A DNA stretch of 64,000 bases from Candidatus Heimdallarchaeota archaeon (GCA_011364965.1 RDOB01000002.1:545849-609848); one strand, 5' to 3'; counted from the first letter of the stretch, positions 10,688-20,753 are shown. Program-made: numbers and translations. Notes: a model not told the origin generated them from the sequence alone.

Positions 10688-10840
10688 ATGGGAGAAACAC
10701 TAGGACCATGTCGAAGGTGCGGAAAACTTATGATCCAACCTCATCCGACTGGATTATGTCGTGAATGTCGTGAGAAAAGTGGTTTAAGAGCACCTCCAGA
10801 CAATCCTGATATACCAGAACCATTAAGATTTGAAAAATGA
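10688..10840 (+). CDS. Small zinc-ribbon-like protein (50 aa), not in ORF track
   Basis: MGETLGPCRRCGKLMIQPHPTGLCRECREKSGLRAPPDNPDIPEPLRFEK; CxxC...CxxC, ATG start, TGA stop. Confidence 0.55.
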   Translation: MGETLGPCRRCGKLMIQPHPTGLCRECREKSGLRAPPDNPDIPEPLRFEK

Positions 10841-10940
10841 TATTGTGGTATTTTGTATTCAATTCTTAATATCACAAATCTTTTCATCCAATTCATTTAT
10901 GATTCCAGTTAAATAAAATTATGCTTAAGGAGATAAAAAT

Positions 10941-12278
10941 ATGAAAGATGATATTTTTTCACAATATGATCCTCTAGAAGAAGCTTTGCAAGAGGGTATC
11001 AATCCTGAGGAGTATATTATCGGGAGTTACATGGTTCAACTTGGTCCCAGAATGGATCCATGGTACCTGGGTCGTGCAGCAGCTTGTGAACAGTCTACAG
11101 GTACTTGGGTTCCTGTACCAGCTAATACTCCTGAGCTTCGTGCGAGATTTGGAGCAAAAGTTATCGGAATTTACGAAGTTCCCAGTTATGAATTTGAAAT
11201 CCCTAAAGATGTTGAAGAACGTAATTATATTTATCAAATTGCATTTCCTGCGCTGAATCAGATTAATTCTATAGGTTTAATGTTAACAGCGGTTCATGGA
11301 AACATCAGCATGGGCGGAAAACTTAAATTATTGGACATACGTTTCCCTAAAAAATGGATAAAACAATTTCAAGGTCCAAAATTTGGTATTGAGGGAATTC
11401 GAAAACTTTTGAAGGTACCTGACCGTCCATTACTTAATAACATGATAAAACCTTGCTCTGGTTGGACCCCAGAAGTGGGAGCCCAACTTTTATATTCTGC
11501 TGCGTTAGGAGGCTGCGATGTAATAAAGGATGACGAATTAATAGCTGATATGGATTATAACAGGATTATAGATCGTGTACCACTGATGATGGAGGCAATA
11601 GACAAAGTTAGAGATGAAACTAATGAAGAAACTCTGTACACGTGCAATATTACCGACAATTTAACCAAACTCAAACAGAATGCACTTGCTGTTCAGGATG
11701 CAGGGGGCAATGCACTCATGCTTAATTATCTTGTTGTCGGACTTCCTGCCTTACGTATGCTAGCTGAAGATCCAGATATTAAATTACCGATTCTAGCTCA
11801 TATGGATTTTGCAGGAGCTTTTTATGAAAGTCCATATTCAGGTGTTTCTTCTTTTCTAATCATGGGAAAATTTGCTCGACTTGCAGGAGCAGACATTGTT
11901 GTTTATCCCGCCCCATATGGCAAAGCACCTTTTTTAAAAGAAAAATACATGGGTTTAGCAAAAGCGCATCGTTATCGAATGCACCATTTAAAACCAACCC
12001 TACCAATGCCCTCTGGAGGGATTACACCTGGGATGGTCTTACGAGTGATGCAAGATCTTGGAAATGATGTCATGATAGGCTCAGGTGGAGGAATACATGC
12101 ACACCCAGATGGACCAGTAGCTGGCGCAAGAGCATTTCGGCAAGCTATTGAGATTGGGATGAATGACATGGTCAAAGCGAGTGAGGATTTTGAGGATTAC
12201 GTTGAGGATCATGAGGATAGCTACCCTGAACTAGCTCGAGCGATGGAAACTTGGGGAGTCGCAGATACGAGATTCTAA
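10941..12278 (+). CDS. RuBisCO-like protein (large-subunit superfamily, probably form IV)
   Basis: EQSTGTW, MIKPCSGW, GGCDVIKDDE, PSGGITPGM, GSGGGIHAHPDGP; substitutions at several catalytic positions. Confidence 0.9.
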   Translation: MKDDIFSQYDPLEEALQEGINPEEYIIGSYMVQLGPRMDPWYLGRAAACEQSTGTWVPVPANTPELRARFGAKVIGIYEVPSYEFEIPKDVEERNYIYQIAFPALNQINSIGLMLTAVHGNISMGGKLKLLDIRFPKKWIKQFQGPKFGIEGIRKLLKVPDRPLLNNMIKPCSGWTPEVGAQLLYSAALGGCDVIKDDELIADMDYNRIIDRVPLMMEAIDKVRDETNEETLYTCNITDNLTKLKQNALAVQDAGGNALMLNYLVVGLPALRMLAEDPDIKLPILAHMDFAGAFYESPYSGVSSFLIMGKFARLAGADIVVYPAPYGKAPFLKEKYMGLAKAHRYRMHHLKPTLPMPSGGITPGMVLRVMQDLGNDVMIGSGGGIHAHPDGPVAGARAFRQAIEIGMNDMVKASEDFEDYVEDHEDSYPELARAMETWGVADTRF

Positions 12279-12279
12279 G

Positions 12280-12300
12280 CTTCATCCTTTTTTTCCCTCT
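12280..12300 (+). terminator. T-rich tract after the RuBisCO-like gene
   Basis: gcttcatcctttttttccctct. Confidence 0.35.
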
Positions 12301-12377
12301 CATGATTCAATAGGAGAAGCATTGATAAATATCACTAATGATTAAGTAAACAGTATTAAAATTCCGTTTCACTAAAG

Positions 12378-14141
12378 GTGAATTTAATTTTGAGATTTAA
12401 TGGTTACATTTTGTTTGGAATAACGTTAATTTTACTTTCAAATATATCCATGAATTCATATATAGAAATATCTGATGATTCATTTTCTAAATTTCACGTT
12501 AACGGTTATATTTCGTCTGAAACGATAGCACCAAAGGTTGAAATCGAAATTGCTCTGATAGATCAGGAAACCAACCAAATTATGGCTGAACCAACAGTAG
12601 TTAAGGTTCTAGTAATTAATGTTCAAGATAGTGGAACAGCTAATGATTGGATTGAAATCGCCAAAATCGAAAATGCTGATATAATAATTGCTGATGAAAC
12701 AGGATTATGGGGAAAAGATAACGATGCAATGCTTAATGAAATCCTTGCAGAACTGAATGCCAATTTTCCTACAGAAACACCCTATACTGGATATGCTTTG
12801 CATGGTCAAGAACGAGCAAGTGAGGGTGAGGCTGTTATTACGCGTTTTCCTATTGTGAGAGCTACGGAAGTTAAAGAATTTATTGCAGACGATGGAACCA
12901 TAATCAATCCATATTATCATGTTATTGATGTTGAAATTAATATCAGTGGTGTCGTTACTCACGTAGTGGGGGCTCGATTGCAGTGTTGTGGAGATGAAAG
13001 AGGTTATATGGATAGTAAAGATCCTCCCAAACGCCGTGCTATAGATCATGAGGGATATGTAAACTATCTTGACTCGCTTGGCTCAGTGCCAATTCTCTAT
13101 GGTGGGGATTTAAATTCTTATTCACCTTATGATGTTGGTGAGATTGCGCCTAGCGAAGCAAATTTAGGAGCTGCCCCAATATCAATGCTTGTTAATTCTT
13201 CATATCCAACTGCATCTGAAAATCATTCTTGGGTAGATGTATATCGTGAGACCAATCCTTACGATAAAGGGTATACTTATGTTGATTGGCAATATCAGAG
13301 TCGCATAGATTATCTTTTTGTTAATGATTTCTTTCACGATAAACTAATCAACTCCACTGTTTTACCCTTTCCTCCTGATATTACTCCTCCTGATCATTTT
13401 CCTCTTGTCGCATTCTTTAATATGAATCCTGAGCTAGCAGATCTACGTCCCCCTATTAAAATACATAATATTAGGGGAACAATAATTAATAGTACGAGTA
13501 TCAATATAACCTGGGATTCTAATCCTGAAGTAGATTTAACTGAATATATTATTCATAAAGATGATTTAGAAATCGATCGGGTGACAACTCCTAACTATGT
13601 TGATAGCACGCTAGTTCCTGGTCAAATTTACCGATTTCGTGTATCTGCAATAGATACTAGCAATAATATTGGAGCTAAATCCATTCTTTTCATTCTTAAT
13701 ACGACTTTCGGGATTTGTCGGACACCTGGACCCCCTGTATTAACAGCTACAGGAGGAATAAATAACAATACGTTATCTTGGATTTTGAATGATAATGGAG
13801 GTCTTCCAGTAACAGGATATCAACTATACAGAATTTATACATATCCCTCATCTGGTTATGAATTGATTCATCGTTATCCTACTGGTATTTCCGCTGGAAT
13901 CTTCCCACCTGAGCAAACTACTTTTATTGATACAGGAGTTGCACCAGGAAGGACGTATCGCTATTTAATTACTGCTCTCAATGAGCTGGGAGAAGGAGTA
14001 AAATCTGAGATTGCCTTTGGGACAGTTTTAACCTCCCCTACGACAACAACGACTGATGGGGCTCCTACATTTGGTTTCAGTATAATTCCGATTGCTTTTA
14101 CACTAACTTTGATTACGATTTATAGAAAAAAAAGAATTTAG
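12378..14141 (+). CDS. Secreted, membrane-anchored endonuclease/exonuclease/phosphatase-family protein with fibronectin type III-like repeats
   Basis: N-terminal hydrophobic signal; 'ILYGGDLNSYSPYD', 'SRIDYLFVND', 'PPDHFPLVAFF' EEP motifs; two FN3-like segments; TTTTTDGAP linker + hydrophobic + RKKRI tail. Confidence 0.75.
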   Translation: MNLILRFNGYILFGITLILLSNISMNSYIEISDDSFSKFHVNGYISSETIAPKVEIEIALIDQETNQIMAEPTVVKVLVINVQDSGTANDWIEIAKIENADIIIADETGLWGKDNDAMLNEILAELNANFPTETPYTGYALHGQERASEGEAVITRFPIVRATEVKEFIADDGTIINPYYHVIDVEINISGVVTHVVGARLQCCGDERGYMDSKDPPKRRAIDHEGYVNYLDSLGSVPILYGGDLNSYSPYDVGEIAPSEANLGAAPISMLVNSSYPTASENHSWVDVYRETNPYDKGYTYVDWQYQSRIDYLFVNDFFHDKLINSTVLPFPPDITPPDHFPLVAFFNMNPELADLRPPIKIHNIRGTIINSTSINITWDSNPEVDLTEYIIHKDDLEIDRVTTPNYVDSTLVPGQIYRFRVSAIDTSNNIGAKSILFILNTTFGICRTPGPPVLTATGGINNNTLSWILNDNGGLPVTGYQLYRIYTYPSSGYELIHRYPTGISAGIFPPEQTTFIDTGVAPGRTYRYLITALNELGEGVKSEIAFGTVLTSPTTTTTDGAPTFGFSIIPIAFTLTLITIYRKKRI

Positions 14142-14313
14142 TGATGTGATCCTGAAAACAAATCTTTTTTTTTATTTTATCAATAATGAGACTAAATTAC
14201 CTTCTCACGGATTAGGATTCGCTAAGTTGATGAATTACGAGACGTAGTGGAATTTAAACCCCATTTTTTGGTAAAAACAATTCTAACACTTATTTAACTC
14301 TAAAGGGATCGAG

Positions 14314-14759
14314 ATGAAGAAAAACATAAGATTAACTCTTCTACTCAATTTAATGGTTATCATTTTGCTCTTTTCGAGCTCAATTGATAATCCTTATGGT
14401 GCACGTGTGAATATTGTTGAAACTAATTCCCTTTTAACTATGTTTTTGCTAATAATATCGATGAAGATCCTGATTGGCGGACTAATACCCTTTTCGATAG
14501 AAGAATTGCTTGTTATATTCGCAAGGATGATATTTACGTTAGAGATATGCTCCTTTTAAGTGAGGTTATAGAGCGATTAAATGCTACCTGAAGATTTCCT
14601 TTTATAACACCAACAATTCCAAGAATAAAAAATCCTAGTCCTCCCAGAGACTCAACATCAGTAACCAATAAAACAAATGAGCCATCTCCGGGGTTTCTGG
14701 TGATATTAACTGCCATTAATTTAGTTATTGCGTCAAAGAGGAAGAGAAAAGGAATTTAA
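14314..14759 (+). pseudogene. Degraded gene for a secreted/anchored protein (signal peptide plus C-terminal anchor tail)
   Basis: Signal-like MKKNIRLTLLLNLMVIILLFSSS in frame 1, then a frameshift near 14440-14447 into NNIDEDPDWRTNTLFDRRIACYIRKDDIYVRDMLLLSEVIERLNAT, TGA at 14589, then the same frame continues as RFPFITPTIPRIKNPSPPRDSTSVTNKTNEPSPGFLVILTAINLVIASKRKRKGI*. Confidence 0.6.
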
Positions 14760-14776
14760 TAAATAAATTCACACTC

Positions 14777-15070
14777 TCATTCTCTCCCTCCTGCAACTGG
14801 GGGAAAAATTGATATAATATCATTATCTAGTATGACAGTGTTTAGTCCTTGAAGATATTTAATATTTCTCCCGTTGATTAATATATGATTCCATTCTTTG
14901 AGGGAATAGTCTTCATTGACTAGAATATCTTTTATTTCGGGTAATTTATAACAGATTACTTTCAATAAATGCAAAATGGTGGAATTTTCGTCTAATGCCA
15001 AGGTTAACTGGTTATTTTTAGTAAGGTGTCTAAAAGTAGCAAAAAAATTGACTTGAACCAGAATGCTCAC
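14777..15070 (-). CDS. MoaD/ThiS-family ubiquitin-like sulfur carrier
   Basis: Beta-grasp-like 97 aa protein ending ...DNDIISIFPPVAGGRE; adjacent to AOR. Confidence 0.85.
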   Translation of the reverse strand: MSILVQVNFFATFRHLTKNNQLTLALDENSTILHLLKVICYKLPEIKDILVNEDYSLKEWNHILINGRNIKYLQGLNTVILDNDIISIFPPVAGGRE

Positions 15071-15103
15071 AATTAATTCTCTCTGAATATTTTTTTCAAC
15101 GAT

Positions 15104-16807
15104 TTAGCTTTCTGATTTTGCTTGCTCTTCTCGTCTTAGTTTTTTCTTATCAAGCTTCATGACTGATGTTAGGGGTAATTGATTTCTAAACTCGACGCTT
15201 TTTGGAATTGCATACGGAGGAAGTTTTTCTTTGCAGTAATTAATAATATCCTCTTCAGTAACCTGATCGTGATCGGATTTTAAAACTAAAAATGCTTTCA
15301 CTCGTTCACTCCCAGGTCGTTCTGGATCTGGAATACCTATAACTCCTGCGACATTAACAGCTGGATGAGCATATAACACATCATCAACTGTTTGAGAATA
15401 AACTTTCATTCCAGAAACATTAATCATGTCTTTGATCCGATCTACGATATGAAAGTATCCCTCTTCGTCAATTTTTCCGATATCGCCTGTAGCAAGCCAA
15501 CCTGCGTCATCTAAACCCGATCCTGGAGTCGGCCAGTAACCTTTCATCACCTGAGGTCCGCGAATCCATAATTCTCCTGGATTTCCAGGACTACATTCTT
15601 CTCCAGTATCGGGATCAATCAACTTTACTTCAGTATCTGGAATAGGAATTCCAATTCCTACTTTTACCTTGGGGATAAATCCAGTAACCTTTGACAATCC
15701 AGATAGATTTAAATGAGTACATGCAGTCGCTTCACTCATTCCATATCCTTCTCCTAATGGAATCCCAATTTTCTTTTCCCATTGTTTTGCGACGTCTCTC
15801 GGAAGAGCTGCTGCTCCAGAAAAAAAGAAAACAGGCATTTTTGGGAGATCTGAATTTAAGAGAAGGGTATAATGGGTAGGAACGCCTCCAACCATGAATG
15901 GGCGATATTTTTTGATGGTTTGAGTAATTGTATTTAAGTCTCTTGCGTCAACAAGTAAAATCCTCAATCCCCATGATATACACGCATGCATCATCCAATG
16001 TCCCATTTGATGGAATATTGGAACCATGATCACAACAGCAGCTTTTCCAATAACTCCAGTCCGTAAGGGATGAACCATCCAATGGAATGCTTGTACAACA
16101 TTGGTCGTAACATTTGCGTGAGTCAACATTGTTGCTTTTGGCATTCCTGTTGTACCCCCAGTAAAGGGTAAAAGGGCTAAATCTTCCTGAGGAATAATTT
16201 TTAAAGTGGGTGGAGGTAATTTGTCATAATACTTTTCTGTTAACTCTTTCATTGAATGCAAATTGCTTATACTCGGTAAGACAGTAGTATCTGGTATTGT
16301 ATAATCAGGAAAACTCGGAACTTGTGTATAAATTACGTGATCGATCTGGATTTGTTCTTGTATTGCTACAATTCTATCCAATCGCCTATAAGAACAAATT
16401 ATTATCCTAGATCTCGTTTGTTGTACTTCATATAGCAATTCAGGAGCCTGATGCAATATACTTAATGGAGCATGGATTCCACCAGCTTTCATTATTGCAT
16501 AATCAGCAATTATGAATTGGGGGCAAGAGGGAAGAATTGTAATAACTATATCTCCTTTTTCTACTCCGATGTCTACTAAAGCTGCAGTAAAAGCATCAAC
16601 TTCATTCTTTAGCTCTTTATAAGTCATTTCGGACAGAAAATTTTCTCCTAAGAATGTACATGCGATATTGTCTGGGTAAGTCTTTGAAGAATCATCTAAA
16701 AATTGATAAACTGGGATATTGGGGTAAGGAGCCATTGAATGTGGCAATTTAAAAGGGCCAATTTTATAATTTTTTAACCAAGGTTTCTCAACAGACAAAA
16801 ATTTCAC
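15104..16807 (-). CDS. AMP-dependent acyl-CoA synthetase/ligase
   Basis: LLPFTGGTTGMPKATMLTHANV, GYGMSEA, GWLATGDIGKIDEEGYFHIVDRIKDMINVSGMKV. Confidence 0.93.
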   Translation of the reverse strand: MKFLSVEKPWLKNYKIGPFKLPHSMAPYPNIPVYQFLDDSSKTYPDNIACTFLGENFLSEMTYKELKNEVDAFTAALVDIGVEKGDIVITILPSCPQFIIADYAIMKAGGIHAPLSILHQAPELLYEVQQTRSRIIICSYRRLDRIVAIQEQIQIDHVIYTQVPSFPDYTIPDTTVLPSISNLHSMKELTEKYYDKLPPPTLKIIPQEDLALLPFTGGTTGMPKATMLTHANVTTNVVQAFHWMVHPLRTGVIGKAAVVIMVPIFHQMGHWMMHACISWGLRILLVDARDLNTITQTIKKYRPFMVGGVPTHYTLLLNSDLPKMPVFFFSGAAALPRDVAKQWEKKIGIPLGEGYGMSEATACTHLNLSGLSKVTGFIPKVKVGIGIPIPDTEVKLIDPDTGEECSPGNPGELWIRGPQVMKGYWPTPGSGLDDAGWLATGDIGKIDEEGYFHIVDRIKDMINVSGMKVYSQTVDDVLYAHPAVNVAGVIGIPDPERPGSERVKAFLVLKSDHDQVTEEDIINYCKEKLPPYAIPKSVEFRNQLPLTSVMKLDKKKLRREEQAKSES

Positions 16808-16879
16808 CCCAAGAAGATAATTCTCGTAGTTTATTAATTTAAAACTTTGCAGATAAAAAGAATGGGATTAGGTTTTTGT

Positions 16880-18736
16880 TTAAATCTTTACCCAATCCAA
16901 ATTAAGTCTCTCGAGGGTGGCTGAGGTTGGTTTACCATCAATATCCCACCCTCGATATTCATAATAGGAGTCTAAAAGGGGCTCTAAATCTACAATATGG
17001 CCCTTTGCAGGCCCTTCGGGAAGAGGTTCCTCAAGTAAACGCTTTGGGAGGGTATCGTTAGCTCTAGTTAAACCTTCACGTATATTGTATAGTCTCTGAA
17101 GATTAAAAATACGTTCGCCCAATATCCTAAAATCAGATTCCGAAAATTCATATCCCATAAGTGTTTCAATCATTTTAGCCCAATCCTCTCCAGTGAGGAC
17201 CATACCCATGAATTTACATCCCCCTATGGAATCAAATACACCAAAAGCGTTTTCATAATCCATAAGAATTTTTGTATCTTCTTTGCTTGCTTCTAACTCA
17301 TCACTAAGTTCTGCGTCTACAATCAGAAAAGGCATTGAAAGAAAAGTTGGGCCTTCTATAAAAGAAGTCATGTGATCTCCCCCTCGATTCGCTGTTGCAA
17401 AACCCAAACCAGTAATTTTTGCTGCTCGGCTATCATATGCAGGTAGTTCTAAACCTTTTACATGCATAGCAAAAGCTTCTGAACCATGACCGAGTTTTTC
17501 AGACATTTTTTTAGAACCTTCTGCAAGTAAGTTCCCAATTCCTTCTCTCTTGGCTATCAAATGTACCATTTTAATTAAAACATCCGAATCACCAAATTTA
17601 ATCTCTATATTCTCTGTTTCTTTGAGAGTTAAGATTTTTTTCTCAAAACATTCCATAGAGAAAGCAATTGTCGCACCTGCAGAGATAGTATCTAATCCAT
17701 ACTCATTACATAAGAAATGGGCGAATGTTATAGCTTCTAGATTATCAATATCACACATACTTCCGAGGGAGCAAAGAGATTCATATTCAGGTCCTTCACC
17801 TTTGCTTTGATAGGTACCTTCCTTAATCTCTGATATACGGCCACAATGAATTGGACAAGCGAAACAAGGTTTTTGATCTACTAAAATATTATCATTAATT
17901 GCAGTACCATTTATATTGTCAGCTCCTTTAAACACACCAGTTTGAAAGTTTCGTGTAGGGAATCCTCCTTTAACATTTACCATATCAAGCATAGTTGCTG
18001 TCCCAAAAACTTCCAAACTCATTTTTAGCAGACTTTGGTTCACCCAATCAAATCTTAATTTAGCTTCCTCACGATATTTTTCATTATCAGCCACCTCAAT
18101 CTTCGCAGTCCCTCTAACAGCAATTGCTTTTAATTTTTTGGATCCCATTACTGCTCCTAAGCCACATCTACCCGCAGCACGTCCCCAATGTGGTTCATCA
18201 GCGTCATTAATAATTGCAGCATATTTTACTAGGTTTTCCCCGCCAATCCCGATTGTCGCAACATTAAATTTTCCTCCTAATTCCTGTCTAATTAATTTAG
18301 TAGTTTCAGAAGTATTTTTTCCCCAAAGGTGACTAGCATCCATTAACCTGGCTTTTCCTTCATCTAATACTAGAAAAACTGGTGTTTCTGAAATACCTTC
18401 AAAAATCACTCCATCAAATCCAGCTCTTTTAAAATCACGTCCCCAATAGCCTCCTGAATTTGCGTGCCCCCATAGTCCAGTGAGAGGGGATTTGGCCACG
18501 ACTGAATATCTCCCTGTGCTAGGAGCTGATGTTCCCGTCATTGGACCAGTCATGAATATCAATTTATTTTCAGGACCCAATGGGTCAATTCCTGCTTTTA
18601 CCTCATCGAATAAATATTTTGTGGCTAACCCACATCCCCCTAGATACAGTTTTAACGTTTCTTCGTCAGGAAATTCCTCTGTTATAGTTCCAGCGGTTAG
18701 GTTTACACGTAATAATTTTTTCATATAACCATACAT
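16880..18736 (-). CDS. Aldehyde ferredoxin oxidoreductase family (tungsten/pterin)
   Basis: GYMKKLLRVNLTAGTITEE, GRYSVVAKSPLTGLWGHANSGGYWGRDFKRAGFDGVIFEG, AAGRCGLGAVMGSKKLKAIAVRG, CFACPIHCGR. Confidence 0.95.
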   Translation of the reverse strand: MYGYMKKLLRVNLTAGTITEEFPDEETLKLYLGGCGLATKYLFDEVKAGIDPLGPENKLIFMTGPMTGTSAPSTGRYSVVAKSPLTGLWGHANSGGYWGRDFKRAGFDGVIFEGISETPVFLVLDEGKARLMDASHLWGKNTSETTKLIRQELGGKFNVATIGIGGENLVKYAAIINDADEPHWGRAAGRCGLGAVMGSKKLKAIAVRGTAKIEVADNEKYREEAKLRFDWVNQSLLKMSLEVFGTATMLDMVNVKGGFPTRNFQTGVFKGADNINGTAINDNILVDQKPCFACPIHCGRISEIKEGTYQSKGEGPEYESLCSLGSMCDIDNLEAITFAHFLCNEYGLDTISAGATIAFSMECFEKKILTLKETENIEIKFGDSDVLIKMVHLIAKREGIGNLLAEGSKKMSEKLGHGSEAFAMHVKGLELPAYDSRAAKITGLGFATANRGGDHMTSFIEGPTFLSMPFLIVDAELSDELEASKEDTKILMDYENAFGVFDSIGGCKFMGMVLTGEDWAKMIETLMGYEFSESDFRILGERIFNLQRLYNIREGLTRANDTLPKRLLEEPLPEGPAKGHIVDLEPLLDSYYEYRGWDIDGKPTSATLERLNLDWVKI

Positions 18737-19015
18737 AAATTATGCACCTTTTGTCAAATTTAACAGTTAATTTTTGTGTGATTTTCGTTTTGAGTTTATT
18801 AACATTCCTGTTACAAATATCGCTTTAGATTTCCCTAATCTTGGTAATATATTATCAAGAGGTAGATTTAAGATCGAATTTCTAAAGCTCTCTCTAGCAC
18901 TAATTCACAAAATTATCTCAATGTCTCGGTGATTCTAGTGCCGGGAAACGATAATTATGGGATTAATTCTAGGAAAACAATAGTACATGAACAAACCAAG
19001 GTAAAGATGATTAAT

Positions 19016-19453
19016 ATGAGTGAAAAAGTAATATTTCCATCCAAAGAATGGGTAGCTAAATTTAAGGATGTCGTTAATTCTAGTAAAGATTATGAAGAAG
19101 CAGCTAAAACTTGGGAAGGTGATTTCATTTTTGAGATCATTCCTGATGGAACTAGAAATTTATCCGAAAAACATCAATTATATTGTGATTTATGGCATGG
19201 AAAATGTCGTGATGCGTTTCTAGTATCCACTGAACAACCAGCTCCTGAAAAAGTAGAATATATATACTCTGGAAAATATAATAATTGGCTAGCTCTCTTT
19301 GATGGAAAGGTGGGCCCTCTAAAAGGAATTATGCAAAGAAAATTTACAGTAACTTGCTCTCCTGGTGCAATGGCAAGATTAATGAAGGCTTTAAAAGCAG
19401 CTCAAGAACTGGTTAAATGTACTACAATGGTAGAAAATGTGGAATATATATAA
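19016..19453 (+). CDS. SCP2 sterol/lipid-transfer-like domain protein (ORF could start at 18929)
   Basis: Pattern 'YIYSGKYNNWLALFDGKVGPLKGIMQRKFTVTCSPGAMARLMKALKAAQELVKC' typical of SCP2 domains. Confidence 0.7.
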   Translation: MSEKVIFPSKEWVAKFKDVVNSSKDYEEAAKTWEGDFIFEIIPDGTRNLSEKHQLYCDLWHGKCRDAFLVSTEQPAPEKVEYIYSGKYNNWLALFDGKVGPLKGIMQRKFTVTCSPGAMARLMKALKAAQELVKCTTMVENVEYI

Positions 19454-19468
19454 CGGAGAAATTTTGAC

Positions 19469-20647
19469 ATGTGGGATTTTACATCTCCGAGGAAAGTTAT
19501 TTTCGGAGAAGATGCATTAGAATACTTGTCTGAGTTATGTTTCGAAAATGTATTCATTGTTACAGATCCTACGATTAAAACCATGCATCTAGAAAAAATT
19601 TTGGCCCAATTAGGAGACTCAAAAGTAACTGTTTTTGACAAAGTATCAGGTGAACCCTCCCTTGATACAGTAAAAGATGGGGCGTGTTCCATGATTGAAG
19701 CAAAACCAGATGTCATTATTGCTCTAGGTGGTGGTAGTGTACTCGATTCTGCTAAGGGAATGTTTCCTATCTATTCACAACCCGACATCCTGATAGATGG
19801 CTTGTCTCCTTTTGAAGTCTTGGACATGCGGAAGAAAACAAATTGCATTTTAATTAACATTCCTACTACAAGTGGAACAGGAGCTGATGTGACTTGGGCG
19901 ATTGTTCTAACTGATTTATCTGAAGGTACTCCTAGGAAGATATCCCTAGCAAATCGCGAATTGGTAGCTGATATTACTATCTTAGATCCGGTATTAACTA
20001 AGACAATGACACCCCGTTTGATTGCAGGAACTGGTATGGATGCAATGTGTCATGCTATAGATGGTTATCTCTCAACATGGAGAAATGATTTTTCTGATGC
20101 ATTATCATTGCATGCTTTCAAACTTTTATGGAATAATTTACCAATAGCATTCGAGCAAGCAAAAGTAGGAGAGGTAGATTTCGCAATTCGTGAAAAACTC
20201 CATAATTCTGCAACTATGGCTGGTTGGGGTTTCGGGAATTCCCAGATTATTCTTTCTCATTCATTAGCACATACAATAGGAGCTGTTTTCAAAATCCCTC
20301 ATTCTGTGTGTATTGGTGCAATGTGCTGGTATTCTCTCATGTTCAATCAAAATTATGAATCCGAACGAATCTGTGATCTTGCGAAATTGGTTGGATACAC
20401 TGGAACAGCAGGAGAAATAGTTACAAATTTCGTCAGTTCTTTCAAAGAACTTTTGTTGAATTTGGAACTTCCGTTATCATTACTTGAAATGAAAGTCACC
20501 GAAGAAGAATTTCAATCGAATCTTGAAGATCTAATTGCTTTTGCAGAAAATGATTCTGGAACGCTATCCAATCCGAGATCTATTGCTCATGATGATTTTA
20601 TCACAATCTTCAAATGTGTTTTCGAAGGAAAAGATATCGATTTTTAA
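19469..20647 (+). CDS. Iron-containing alcohol dehydrogenase
   Basis: DVIIALGGGSVLDSAKG, PTTSGTGADVTWAIVLTD, GTGMDAMCHAIDGYLS, HSLAHTIGAVFKIPHSVC. Confidence 0.93.
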   Translation: MWDFTSPRKVIFGEDALEYLSELCFENVFIVTDPTIKTMHLEKILAQLGDSKVTVFDKVSGEPSLDTVKDGACSMIEAKPDVIIALGGGSVLDSAKGMFPIYSQPDILIDGLSPFEVLDMRKKTNCILINIPTTSGTGADVTWAIVLTDLSEGTPRKISLANRELVADITILDPVLTKTMTPRLIAGTGMDAMCHAIDGYLSTWRNDFSDALSLHAFKLLWNNLPIAFEQAKVGEVDFAIREKLHNSATMAGWGFGNSQIILSHSLAHTIGAVFKIPHSVCIGAMCWYSLMFNQNYESERICDLAKLVGYTGTAGEIVTNFVSSFKELLLNLELPLSLLEMKVTEEEFQSNLEDLIAFAENDSGTLSNPRSIAHDDFITIFKCVFEGKDIDF

Positions 20648-20753
20648 CCCGTATTACTTTGAAATTTGGCAATATACTTCATTAGACTTATAGATATAAA
20701 AGAATAATCCAAAATTGATGTAATTGATTCATCTTTAGGAGTGTTTAATACAA

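Noticed and set aside
10941-12278. Bona fide CO2-fixing RuBisCO
   Set aside because: K177, R295 and H327 equivalents are replaced and loop 6 differs, pointing to a RuBisCO-like protein.
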